From assembly GCF_964340395.1 (NCBI RefSeq), contig NC_135568.1, forward strand, positions 13,071,276 through 13,135,275: a DNA stretch of 64,000 nt. The letters are read 5' to 3'. Positions 1-34,161 of the stretch are shown piece after piece. Each line of letters opens with the position of its first letter. Positions within the stretch are counted from its first letter, which is position 1. Source of the stretch: Glandiceps talaboti (taxonomy: Eukaryota; Hemichordata; Enteropneusta; Spengelidae). The position numbers and the translations under genes are program-made. The notes beneath the pieces were generated by a model. That model searched no databases. It had not been told where the DNA came from and saw nothing but the letters and a program-made list of their open reading frames with translations.

Positions 1-113
1 CTGACTGACTGCTGAGAGCGTTTCCACCCTAGCCTCCTTACTGTATTTGGCCGTCTCTAGACGTAAATTGATCCCAAATATTAAAAGATGGAGCAAGTAG
101 TTAAAGTACATAC

Positions 114-338
114 TGACGCATTCTGGCACTGGTGGAACAAGTGTACCATGTTCACATGTAGTTTTATCGATACCATTCGTTGTCATACCAGTATTACAGA
201 TTATTTCCATAGATAAACCATGTGGTACAAGTACTTCAATCTCAAGGTTAGCTTCATCATCAGTTGTCTGATATTCACAGCTTTGCAAAGACGGCGATGT
301 TGTAACAGTTGTTGGTGAAAGCGTCGTTGGTATGCGGT
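114..338 (-). CDS. Ser/Thr linker plus CCP (sushi) exon
   Basis: A 225-base exon between a TTTTACAG acceptor and a GTATGT donor, phase 1-1. It encodes a short Thr/Pro-rich linker, then a CCP-like module with SCEYQTTDDEANLEIEVLVP and a later TTCEHGT...PPVPEC end. It is nearly identical to the CCP at 21107-21270 in the GPCR gene but has only a vestige of that gene's long Ser/Thr repeat. The next exon of this gene lies outside the window. Confidence 0.7.
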
Positions 339-3089
339 CTGTAAAACAGTAGCCATATTCGTTTGCATATATTGCAGACAAATTACATGTTGTGAACTTT
401 GAGGATAGGAGCTCAGATGTATTTTAGTGGATGTCACAATTAATGAAGTGATTTTGACGACGACTTTAAGAAGTCGCGTTTATATTAGCATTTAATTTAT
501 GATAATATCGACAACGAAACAAACCCTCTGGAAATAATGTTTGAATATACCGGTTAACATGCAAAGTGTAAAATTCGTTAATAGAATCTTTGGTGCGAGA
601 CATATAATCATTAGCATATTACATTGGATCGAGTAAGTGAATAAGTAAGTCACCCCCGTTTTCGCCGATTTGGAAAACAATCAAATAATGTTTACGTTGT
701 TGGTTGTAATTTTTGCCAAACGCATAAGCTATATTCTACTCGCTGATGTATATTTAACATCACAATTGACTACACTCAAACCGGGTATTAAGATATAACC
801 ACAGGGGACAGCAAGCATGTAATTGATTTATACTGTCGATATTATGACTAAGTGTTATTGTAACTTCAACAATTAATGTTTGTCACTGATGTAGCAAATG
901 TAGAGAATAGTTGGAAACCAATTCTTGTAATCTAACAATATCTATGTAAATATTGTCGTGAAACGAAATTAGCTGTAAATTGTTTTATACATTCAGATAC
1001 ACGTACATTCATCGATAAGAAATGAAATTGATGTCATGCATGGCGTCAGTGGTATTCTATTATTCCAAGTCAATTCAAGACTTTCTCGTTTCCATATATC
1101 ACACCTAGTACCAATACCAAGAACTGCACCTTCAGGATCGATGGTGATGTCTAATGCGAAGCCATTTGAGTCAACCTGTGTCCATGTTCCCTGCACACCA
1201 GGACGGTAGTACAATTTGCCGTCATCTTTAAGACCAATTATTCGGTCATCGGTTGGTAGTGTTGCTATAGCATTTACACAACAGCTCTGGTCTACTGGAC
1301 CGAGCCATCGTGTGTTACGCAGAGTCGGGCGGGTCCACATAGTGCCTTCCAAGTTAACACCAAGCAATGTGCCATCGTCTATGACAGTAATATCTTTCAC
1401 ACAGCAGCTGCTATCAATTCGTCCTTGCCAGTCAGCATAGAGATCGGGCTTTGTGTATAGCCATCCATCCGTACCTGCAGCTACAATCGTTCCATCCAAC
1501 ATGCTCGTCAGAGCTGTAAAGCAACAATTTTTTGGGAAAGGGCCATCCCAGACTTCAGGAATTTCACTTTGACGGTAGATTTGGTGATCTCCTCCAACAC
1601 CGTAAAGCATTACTTTGGATGTGTGGAAATAATTAGACGAAGGTATCAATTTCAATATTAAATTAATTGATAATTGATAACTAATCAGATCACATCCAAA
1701 TGATCTTAAATATAAAGAAGAATTTGTATCAACTAAACAGGGATTTCTTTCATGTTCACATTTTCATAAATCGATCGCGATTTGTAGAATGTGACAACTC
1801 CCTCCCCCATTTCCTTAGCCTCTCCGTTATTTCTGAAGGCTTCCTAAGCGATGTAGATGCCAAAAGACAACAGATAAACAATGTAAGATCTTACCCTGTA
1901 CCACACTTAATTTAAATCTGCAGTCGAAGTGGGCGTAGGTGCACAATACTGTTGTGGTTCCAATATTAAAGACGGATGGATTACAGGATGCTTGTCGGAA
2001 ATCCCCACTTGTTGATACACGTATAGAGTTTGCTACTACCGATGTACTTCGCCGGAGGTAAACAGCTTGATGAGATGGGCATTTCATCCCATAAATGTAT
2101 TGCTTGCCTGTCAAAAGTAAACAATGACCGGTGATGACATGTTTAAGAAAATTGGAAAAATGTTCTCTAACAACACAACCTTGTAGGAGCTTGTCTGTAC
2201 AAATGGAGGACTACATTAATCTATGTAAGGAGACAGTTGTAGAGAAGCACAGTCAAATAAAGAGAGGAACAAACAGACCCAGACTACAAGAAAACAAAGC
2301 TACATATTAGATAGCGGCATTATGTTTCGCAAGTGAAGGTGTGGGGGTGCAGTGCAACGCCAATTATCGTCAGGGTTTGTATTCCGTGTCCTGATTGTTA
2401 GAAAGAAACACATAAAAATCCATGGCTTGATGATCAATAACTGTGCGTCTTTGACGGTTGTATACGTTATACAAATTGTTTGCATTGTAAATTCAATTTA
2501 TAGCAAAACGCAAGAGAAAATGAAAATCGGGGTCTTACCAACGTTGATAGTACAGATGGTATTACTATTACTATCTGTGTGTGAACAGATAATGCGAATA
2601 TCTTCGTCGTCGGATTCGGTCGTACATTGGACCATGATATTTGATACTGCATTTGGGTCGTCACTATAAAACATCACAACTGCTGTTTGGCCATAGTTAA
2701 TATCAGTTGGGCATAGCAACCCGTTTTTCAACGCATTCACTGTTGAAAGGATTCGAGATAAAGAAATGTTATACTGAGGCCCCATCAATAGTAAAGAAAT
2801 ACTTTGGTTGCCGTCCTTGAAGCCCCCCCCCCCCCCAATCAGACAGATAGGGGGAAAACAAATACAGAAATAAACACTGCTAGCACCTCATGTAAAATCA
2901 CTTATGAATGCATTTCCATAATATAGCGTTTCCGTTCATTTCATTAGTATACACAAACAGGTATACCTTGCATTGCTGAATGTTGTCGTCAGAACACTAG
3001 ACATGCAAGTCAAAAAAGACCAACCTACCTGGAGTTATTGCCGCCATAACCACTAGCAGGAGATGAGAAATGCAGCCCTGTTGGCTCAT
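114..3089 (-). CDS. Multidomain receptor (HYR-HYR-tectonin-CCP), 5' part, runs off the left edge
   Basis: Spliced model, in transcript order: signal peptide exon (about 3025/3029-3089), HYR-like exon 1 (2539 to about 2801), HYR-like exon 2 (1895-2107), tectonin-like exon (1007-1612), Ser/Thr linker plus CCP exon (114-338). The last three joins are phase-consistent: each internal exon starts with two bases and ends with one (1-1 class), with donors GTAAGA, GTAAGA, GTACGT and GTATGT. The product enters the secretory pathway and shows only extracellular modules so far. The CCP exon matches the one at 21107-21736 in the neighbouring adhesion GPCR, in sequence and phase, so the missing 3' part may encode a GAIN/7TM region (inference). 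The function and ligand are unknown. The junction between the signal peptide and the first HYR exon is unresolved. Confidence 0.72.
1007..1612 (-). CDS. Tectonin-like beta-propeller domain exon (five repeats)
   Basis: A single 606-base exon (2 + 201 codons + 1) encodes five tandem repeats of about 40 residues with the pattern W-x-GP/R ... SCC ... DG-x-(I/L)-LG-V ... (D/E)G-x-LYTRP. This is the tectonin/TECPR style of short propeller blade, found in lectin-like recognition proteins. Repeats 1-3 carry vicinal cysteines (NCC, SCC, SCC); repeats 4 and 5 do not. The exon ends with one base before a GTACGT donor, although the frame would reach a TGA at 993-995 if unspliced. Splicing is preferred because the base joins in frame to the CCP exon. 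An alternative name would be another short-repeat beta-propeller. Confidence 0.7.
1895..2107 (-). CDS. HYR-like domain exon 2
   Basis: A 213-base exon (2 + 70 codons + 1) with a clean acceptor (TTTTGACAG) and donor (G then GTAAGA). The product starts near KQYIYGMKCPSHQAVY and ends with GTTTVLCTYAHFDCRFKLSV, the C-terminal signature of HYR domains (a G-TTV-C strand, then a C-F-V-V strand). It joins in frame to exon 1 on the 5' side and the tectonin exon on the 3' side. Confidence 0.6.
2539..2801 (-). CDS. HYR-like domain exon 1
   Basis: Open frame of about 87 codons ending at a good GTAAGA donor, one base into a codon. After about 25 residues it shows CPTDI, then spaced cysteines and a terminal TICTINV strand. 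This fits the end of a HYR (hyalin repeat) domain, an immunoglobulin-like fold found in extracellular proteins. The match is weak at the start. The acceptor lies next to a poly-C/poly-G run (2823-2836) with no pyrimidine tract, and two candidates (after 2801 or 2815) give different phases. A missed mini-exon or an indel in the homopolymer is possible. Confidence 0.5.
2823..2836. repeat. Poly-C homopolymer beside a splice junction
   Basis: A run of about 14 C immediately upstream (in gene direction) of the first HYR exon of gene 1. It replaces the usual pyrimidine tract on the minus strand with poly-G. Homopolymer length errors here could explain the unresolved exon phase. Confidence 0.8.
3029..3089 (-). 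CDS. Signal-peptide exon of the HYR-tectonin-CCP gene
   Basis: The ATG at 3089-3087 opens a 20-residue hydrophobic leader beginning MSQQGCISHLLLVVMAAITP, followed by a strong donor (CAG then GTAGGT). This ends the exon one base into a codon, as in the signal exon of the GPCR at 30026-30092. The next recognisable exon lacks an acceptor in the matching phase. An alternative donor four bases further on (AG then GTTGGT, exon to 3025) restores frame with an acceptor after 2801. The exact end is therefore uncertain. Confidence 0.6.
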
Positions 3090-5368
3090 GTTTGCAGTAT
3101 TCTTAAAAGTTCGACTTTATGTTTCGCCTCGCACTAGTATAAGTCGTCTGGACAGGATGTTTTTAACTCTTGTACACCGGGTTATACCATTATGATTTCA
3201 TGCAAATGATGTGTATAATTGAAAGTGTACGTTGAGTATGATTAATCTACACATACGTCGTGAAAACATAGTTATAATTATATGCTTAAATAGTCATTTT
3301 GTCTTCTTTCTATATGCGCATGCAACATTTTGTACTGATTAGACTCACACTTACGTTCGTGCTATCACAAGATATGTAACAGATATAACCTCATCGCTCC
3401 TGGACAAGAAATGGTACATCCAATGTTTCAGGTAGCAATTGTTATTGTACAGGTATACTGTGTATTTTATTTACCATATCCAACCCAAAACGAAATTAAT
3501 TTGTTAATAGAAAATGAATTTAATTTATTTAAGCCATTGTGCCCATAAAATATAAACAACCCAAGTAAATACAAATGAAATACCTCGCACTACTTCTAAT
3601 TACAGTATGTTCCTGTGTGTAGCCAAACATAACATGTATTCTAATCCTTATGTATTTATAATCAATAATATATTTTTTAATTACCTGATGGATCTACGCC
3701 TAAATTATAAAATAACATACCGACGCTGTCGGTATCTTCAGATGCATGATAAACAGATCTTCGCATTACCTGACCGAATCGTACTACACATTTCAATTTC
3801 ATTGTTTGGTTTCCACGGTTTAACCTCACGGCGTCTCGACAAGGGGCCATTTTAACATTAACATGTATATCCCACACCAAACTTCCATACAGCCAACATG
3901 ATGTGTCATATGCCTATTTAGCAAATATGGCCGACAGGTGGTTTGCTTTACTAACACAATTTTGACAAAGTTGTTGTGTATCTGTGAACACTGGGTCAAC
4001 CCACAAACGAAGTCACTGCTTCAGAACATTTCCTAAACTGCCTGCTGATTGCAGAAATACCATTTTATGACAAGTTGAAGATTCGGAATGTTGGCAAAAA
4101 TAGTAATTTTCAGAAAATGACGAAACAAGCCGTTTCTTTATCCTTTTGACTGACATTTTTATTGTTCAGAGTAGAGGTTGTGAAATCGCAAACTGTTTTA
4201 AAATTGTTAAAAGTAAACTGAAAACAAAAAATGTCCCTTTTAGCACTAACTTATTTTCATTTGCTATACTAGTATGTTTTTGAATTATTCTCAACTTATT
4301 CTCAATCATGCCTTGTACATCAATCAGGCTTTAAAAAAACAACACTGGATCATTGGTATGCATTACCTTTATTATACCACCTGAACACGTGATAAACAAA
4401 CCACACATGAAAACTGTGCAAGTCGAACAACAAATAAATCTAAATTAGTAAAGAAATGAGTTAGTTCAAGTCAAAGATTTACCGAACAAATCGTGATATA
4501 TTTCTAATCTCGTCGTTTCGGTTTTACAGAGACATCCTTTTTCAAGGGCTGAAACCGTAAAAAGGAAAAAAAATGGACAAATTGAAAATGGAAACTATTG
4601 TATGGAATCACATTAAATGTAAACAATCGATATACAGTATTGATAAAAAATGTTGGTATAGCAATAAAATGACATTGAAAGTACTGGAATGTGAAAAGGT
4701 CACAAGAAAGGAAACTTTGAACTCCGTGTTGTGTGTCTTATAAACGAAATTACATTGTGCATAAGAAAGATCTACGATAACAATGACAAACAATGAATGC
4801 TGTTCAACAGTTGGCATTCCTGTCTATATAAGCACGTTGTGTGTTGCTTGCATTTAAATAACAAATTTTCATAATGGTTCATCTGTACTAATTTATTCAT
4901 ATTTCGTCATTTGTTGCTTACGATATCACATTAGGTACTGTTATTGCTCAATATAACCTATACTCATTAATATTAAACGCACTACGCCTGGTAGCATGTG
5001 GTAATTAGCATAAAGTTTACAAAAACTCATGCTGCAAAATAAAACAATCACAATAGTCCCGATCTCATCACAAAACAAGATTCAGGAGCAAATTAAAAGC
5101 ACACGTTACTAGTGTTATGCAAATGATGCACAAACTAAATTATACCAATATATCAATTCTGAGTTGTATCTTTACGATGTTTTGAGTCACATGATGTGAA
5201 CATCTGTCAATTCATGTATTGCGCTATGCAGACATCAAAGACATCACATTCTGCTTTATTTGGAATATCTTGAAATCCTTTCCTATAAACATCAAATATG
5301 ATTGCAAAAGTGTATCGTTGTAATTGTGAATGTCAATGTAGCCCGATTGATATGTTTCAACACAGTGT

Positions 5369-5440
5369 GTATTGTATTGTATTGTATTGTATTGTATTGT
5401 ATTGTATTGTGTTGTGTTGTGTTGTGTTGTGTTGTGTTGT
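5369..5440. repeat. Pentanucleotide microsatellite (TATTG)n/(TGTTG)n
   Basis: About 14 tandem 5-base units in two blocks, TATTG-type then TGTTG-type. Reading through it gives a spurious IVLYC-repeat ORF. Confidence 0.9.
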
Positions 5441-5710
5441 AAAGTATTTACATTTAAACTTATATTTCGAGCAATGTAGTCCTAGCGACGTGGACACAGA
5501 TTGTCATGATATGTACAACGACCGGGGGTGTAATCAATATTTTCTCTTCAGAGGCAATACTTGACGTGTGCAAATTTTGTTTCTCCAAGTGTCGTCCATT
5601 ATGCGAATTTACAGTTCAGTTTCAATGACGCTATCATCTTCTGGCTTGGATATAACGACTGTAATGAAAATAAAGTATTCAGATTTAGCAACATATATGT
5701 AGTGGTAAGA

Positions 5711-5884
<174 letters not shown>

Positions 5885-6190
5885 TCACTCCAGGAAAAAG
5901 AAGTATTTCAATAAACTGATTTTGATGATTTCCCATCACGTAAATGTTGCGTGATTACGAAAAAGCGCTAAACTGAAACTCCATTTTACCTCCATTGATG
6001 TCATATTGGTCCACTATTCATGACTCCTAAGTGCCTGTTACCTTTAGACAAGTAGTCATGAATATTCAATGTTCAATCTACGAAATGTAGCAACGGTGGA
6101 GCAGTGTTTCAATTTATTGTTTCTTGGCAACTATGCAACATTTATGTGATGTGATCATGAAGTGATCAAATGACTCTCCAGAACCCGAAG

Positions 6191-6196
6191 TTTATT
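6191..6196 (-). terminator. Candidate polyadenylation signal of the GPCR gene
   Basis: AATAAA on the minus strand, about 136 bases past the stop codon at 6332-6334. A second AATAAA lies at 6113-6118. Either could be used. Confidence 0.4.
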
Positions 6197-6331
6197 TTCT
6201 GGATAGCAGTTAGTATATATTAAGTTAAATGTGGTTCATGCTTCGCGTGTCGAAGAAGACAATAAGAAAAAAATATATATTCTGACAAAATAACTAAAAA
6301 CTCAAATGTAAATGAAAGTTACAAGGGAGAT

Positions 6332-30092
<23,761 letters not shown>

Positions 30093-30755
30093 TTTGCCAA
30101 AAATGAAAACCACTTGTTGTTTTTACTTCTTTTTTACGCTAGGTTTTCACACCACCGCTTGGCCCAAATGTTCGCGTTACAGTCAGTCACACTACTAGTC
30201 CAAGATTACATTTTTAGAATGCGGCATTTTCAATTCAAAGCATAGGTTTTGGGAACTATGACGGTCAGACAAACTACCGTGCTGCAGTGACATGTTACAT
30301 TTCCCTCCGTTTTGTCACCAAATAGTCATCATATTATGATCTTTCCGAAGTAAAACTATACGTATAATGTCTCCAAGAAATAATTTATTTATTCAAAAAT
30401 ATCACAAGAATTTGCACATCCACATGAGGAAATGGTCTGACCCACCGAACGTTAAATGTCAATATGTAGAAATTATAGTGATACAATTCACAGGGTCATT
30501 ATACTTAACAACTAAATTACCCTAATTAATGCATATTGACAAAAGAAATATCTACTATATAATAAAATAAAGCTGTTTACTTTGTTTCAATTGAAAGCTC
30601 GTATAATATTGTCACATTTGTACAGTGTTATATCAATCAAACTGAATAAACAAATATTGGAACTACCTGTTAAAACAGTCTCATAAGGAGAGTAATGATA
30701 AATTGTGAATACACTATATTTAACAAAACCATGGATATTAAAACCATACTCATAC

Positions 30756-30998
30756 GAATCTGCAAACCACGACCACCTGATGACTACGACAGATTATGCT
30801 ACGAAATGAATCTAGTCCTGCTCGAGCGACGCTATAACCAGTTTTGAAAATGTGAAGAAACATGCCCCGTCATTTCAGCCATCAGTGGTCTGTTTTACAG
30901 ATATAACATACTGTATTAACCCAGTGAGGACATCGAAGACAACGGCTTACAAGACATTGTTGTGTACTACTCTACTATTGGTCCAGGGAATAATGAAG
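30756..30998 (+). pseudogene. Relic of the cytoplasmic-tail exon of a third SRCR-WSC-CUB receptor copy
   Basis: This stretch matches the last part of the tail exon of the downstream receptor (about 63610-63840). Shared blocks include GATGACTACGA, CATGCCCCGTCAT versus CATGTCCCGTCAT, TTTTACAGATATAACATACT versus the downstream equivalent, CCCAGTGAGGACATCGAAGA and TACTACTCTACTATTGGTCC. In the homologous frame, a Glu codon after CTGTAT has become TAA, and several indels break the frame. No other exons of this copy are seen to the left, where the GPCR gene begins. It shows that the tandem array once had at least one more member on this side. Confidence 0.8.
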
Positions 30999-32924
30999 TT
31001 TAGTGATTAGTTATGCTCCCGGGTTATGCTATGGGGTCATTTTGCTCAAATCAATCGATGGATAAAAAATTGACGCGTGGCATGAAATTTAAGACCGAAA
31101 TCGAAGACAATACCAACAATATATTCGGATAAAAGTTTGCAAGGTTATACACATTATAATTTTAGAAATGTTCATTCCAAGCGATTGTAGTAATGTCAAC
31201 GTCACTAGTATTTTTTCAGCGACCGGATCCTTCAAGCAAGTAGAATCTTGACCCCATGACATAATCTTGTTTTCAAATGAAAACACAATTTTATTGTATT
31301 TTGTAGCCATTTAAACATGCTTTCCCATCAAATAATGAAGTATTTGAAGTTGGGTGGACACTTAGTACAGATGCTATTAGCATGAACGCCCCGGTCGTTT
31401 CTTCCGCTTATAAATGCATTATAGACAGTATAACAGGGGGAGTGTGTGTGTGTGGGGGGGGGGGGGGGGTGGAGATGTCTGGAAATTATTACCAATCACT
31501 CATTGTACAGTGTGGGTGTCTGACTCTTACTGTCAACAAAGTGGATACTATGCTGTGATTGGTAGCAAAAAGGCGTTGGTGGAAAATCAAATTAGGACAG
31601 ATACCATCCAGATGTGTGTAGCGAGTGGTTACAGAAGGAGACCAGCGACTGGACTAGAATTCTGACTAGAATTCTATCTGCTTTCAGAGCATTGTATATG
31701 CAGTGTCAACAGGGCGCCGTCCACGGTATATTGCTGTACACATGTACATTGGATTTGAACGATTACTAGTACACATGAGTTACGGAGGTGTACACAATTT
31801 GTAGCAAATACAATAATACTCTTCTAGCCTTTAAAGGAATGTGACAAAATAATATGCGTCTGAATACAGACTAAATAAGTATAACACAGTCATTTAATTA
31901 TTACATTATGCACCAGAGAGTACCAGAGATTACTTGCACCGGTGCGCGTGCATTAGCACTCCAGTGCAATCCAAGGAGTGCAATACCAAAAATATTAATG
32001 CATACATGATGCAAATGATATGCGCGTGATCACAAAGTGTCATTTAACTGACATTTGTTGTTTCGGATAAACATATATGCAATATTTATAGAACCCTATG
32101 CCGCGTGAGTGCTACTATGGGAACTAGGGATTTCGGGCATTCTCCATTGGGCAGGCACTGATTACGTTCGCTATGCTCCTGACAGTACTGTCACAGAGAA
32201 CTCTACAAGCACCTGTGCAAATACCCCAAGTATGATATACTTGCGCTCGTGCCTCAAGGGATTCTGACATATAATGGGATGCTTAGCTAAGTCACCAAAT
32301 TTATTTTGACAATATTGACATATTCACTCTGACTCCACCATAAAAGGCAATTCAGTTGACAGTTCTGTTTCCTTTTCTCGCCGCCTGAGGTCTTGGTTGT
32401 ATAGCTTTTCAATAATTGATATCCTTCTAACGTTTGCTATATAGTCGTGTCGTAATTAATTGACTTGATATGACGAATAGCTACATGGTTGATTCAGCTG
32501 AATCACTCACTTGAAGGTAGCTTCAGACTGCGAGATTCCCCGAAAATAACGAATTTGCTTGATCTAATTTCATGAATACAGAGTTACCCTACAAACCACA
32601 GTTTCAACTTATATCCATATGTGAACAGCGTAAGTAAACAAAATGTGACTCATGCTCTATAGTTTTTCCTTCTCGTCGCCATGTTACACGGGTGTTCAAT
32701 TTTGTCTGTCAGTTTTGCAGGTCAAAGAACGCGAGATCTTCGTGTATAGAAATTCTTTGGTATCGAAGCAACCCTAGAATGTTCGTGCATGAGAGCAAAT
32801 CTCACAAGTAAGTACTTTGAACAAGTAGGATGGTTAGTTATCTTGTTTTCAATAACATTATCAAGTCACCTGGCTTCTATGAGTACTACAACTAGAATCT
32901 TTAAAAGAAATGCATGCAGATCCA

Positions 32925-32927
<3 letters not shown>

Positions 32928-32967
<40 letters not shown>

Positions 32968-33050
32968 GAATGGATGGATGGATGGATGGAAGGATGGATG
33001 GATGAAAGGATGGGTGGATGGATGGATGGATGGATGGATGGATGGATATA
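32928..33050. repeat. (TTGA)n/(TGGA)n microsatellite
   Basis: TTGA then GGAT units. A shorter GGAT tract sits at the matching place in the second duplicate (50886-50925). Confidence 0.9.
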
Positions 33051-33096
33051 TAAATGGTTTGATATTTAACAGACGATGGATAGGCAGTAGAGAACA

Positions 33097-33612
33097 TAGT
33101 CTATCAGCTAGCCCTCGGATGTTCTTCCGATATAATACGACACACAGCCGAACAACGCTATCGAGGATGGAACATCCGAGGTCTAGCGAATGTCATTTTC
33201 AGATCGGACATTCCATTGAGATTACGATAAGCGGTGGGTTTGGCCATATATGCATATATATACTTTAATATATTCAATCTCTGCATGCAGGTGTTGACAA
33301 ACACATTTATGTCATTACTATGTCTTATCAGTTTATGGTAATTGTGTTTGATGAGTGTGTAGACGTTGTCATTCACACATTTTAGTTAACGCATTGGTGG
33401 TTATTTTTACAAGCCCCTCCTTAAGATGAATATGCATGAAAATTTAGCTATTGTCCTCTGTTTGTGCTTGTCGCTAATACGGTTCTCTGATTGGCAGTTA
33501 TTTATATCCTGATGACATTCGCTAGACTGTTCGGGCAAGCCCTCACATGCGAACTTCGTTCGCTTATAGTTATAGCATCGAAAGAAAGCCCGAACGTCTA
33601 GCAGCAAGACTA
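33097..33612. mobile_element. 516-bp TIR element with 9-bp target duplication, absent from the other duplicate
   Basis: Direct repeat TAGAGAACA at 33088-33096 and 33613-33621. The second duplicate has the same flank uninterrupted near 50967 (a single TAGAGAACA). The ends are imperfect inverted repeats (TAGTCTATCAGCTAG versus TAGTCTTGCTGCTAG). Inside are further foldbacks: CCTCGGATGTTC/GAACATCCGAGG, and TCTAGCGAATGTCA near 33183 inverted at about 33513. There is no transposase, so this is a non-autonomous element; a 9-bp duplication suggests a Mutator-like family (inference). Confidence 0.75.
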
Positions 33613-34103
33613 TAGAGAACACAAATACAAATACACCAGAAAGACACTTTCTCTTTTTCCAGCTGTAATTCCTATATGCTACCTTACTACTTGAGTAGTT
33701 TGTTTCCTAAGCTGTTCACAACGTCAGTGCACATACACTCGAGTGTGAAAGACATGTCAATCATATTGCGATGATTAGGCTATCAAACTATTTGTCTGAG
33801 CTATGTTACACATCTACGTATACGTTAAGTTGCTGCAGGTAAAATAAAGTAAACAAGCTAAGATCAAAACCCAATTATCGTTATTCAACTTACAAGTACC
33901 AGCTTAAATTATTTATAATAATTGTCAAACATATGATAATAATTGCTGATAGAATTACAGAACAATTCCTCATAGCAGTGGTGAAAAATCAAGGTTGCTC
34001 AATTATGCCATGACGGCATTTGATAGTGAAACGACCTTTAGACCAGGAAACAATATTACTGAGTTATTTGGAGTACGTATACGTCAGATAATGAGACGAC
34101 ATA

Positions 34104-34161
34104 ATGGTTGTCTCTGTCGTCATTTTGGTGATTATTGTTATTGGTCATGGTCTTGGTACAG
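34104..34161 (+). CDS. Receptor A: signal-peptide exon
   Basis: MVVSVVILVIIVIGHGLGT, then one base before a GTGAGT donor. The upstream ATG at 34091 is out of frame and reaches a stop just past the donor, so 34104 is chosen. Confidence 0.8.

Larger units (their letters stand above)
31010..34103. other. Spacer upstream of the first tandem receptor
   Basis: Non-coding. From about 31250 on it aligns in pieces with 47870-51440, so it is part of the duplicated unit. It includes a GGAT/TGAT microsatellite and a 516-bp inserted element. It should hold the promoter of the receptor whose ATG is at 34104; the 200 bp before that ATG are nearly the same in both copies. Confidence 0.6.
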
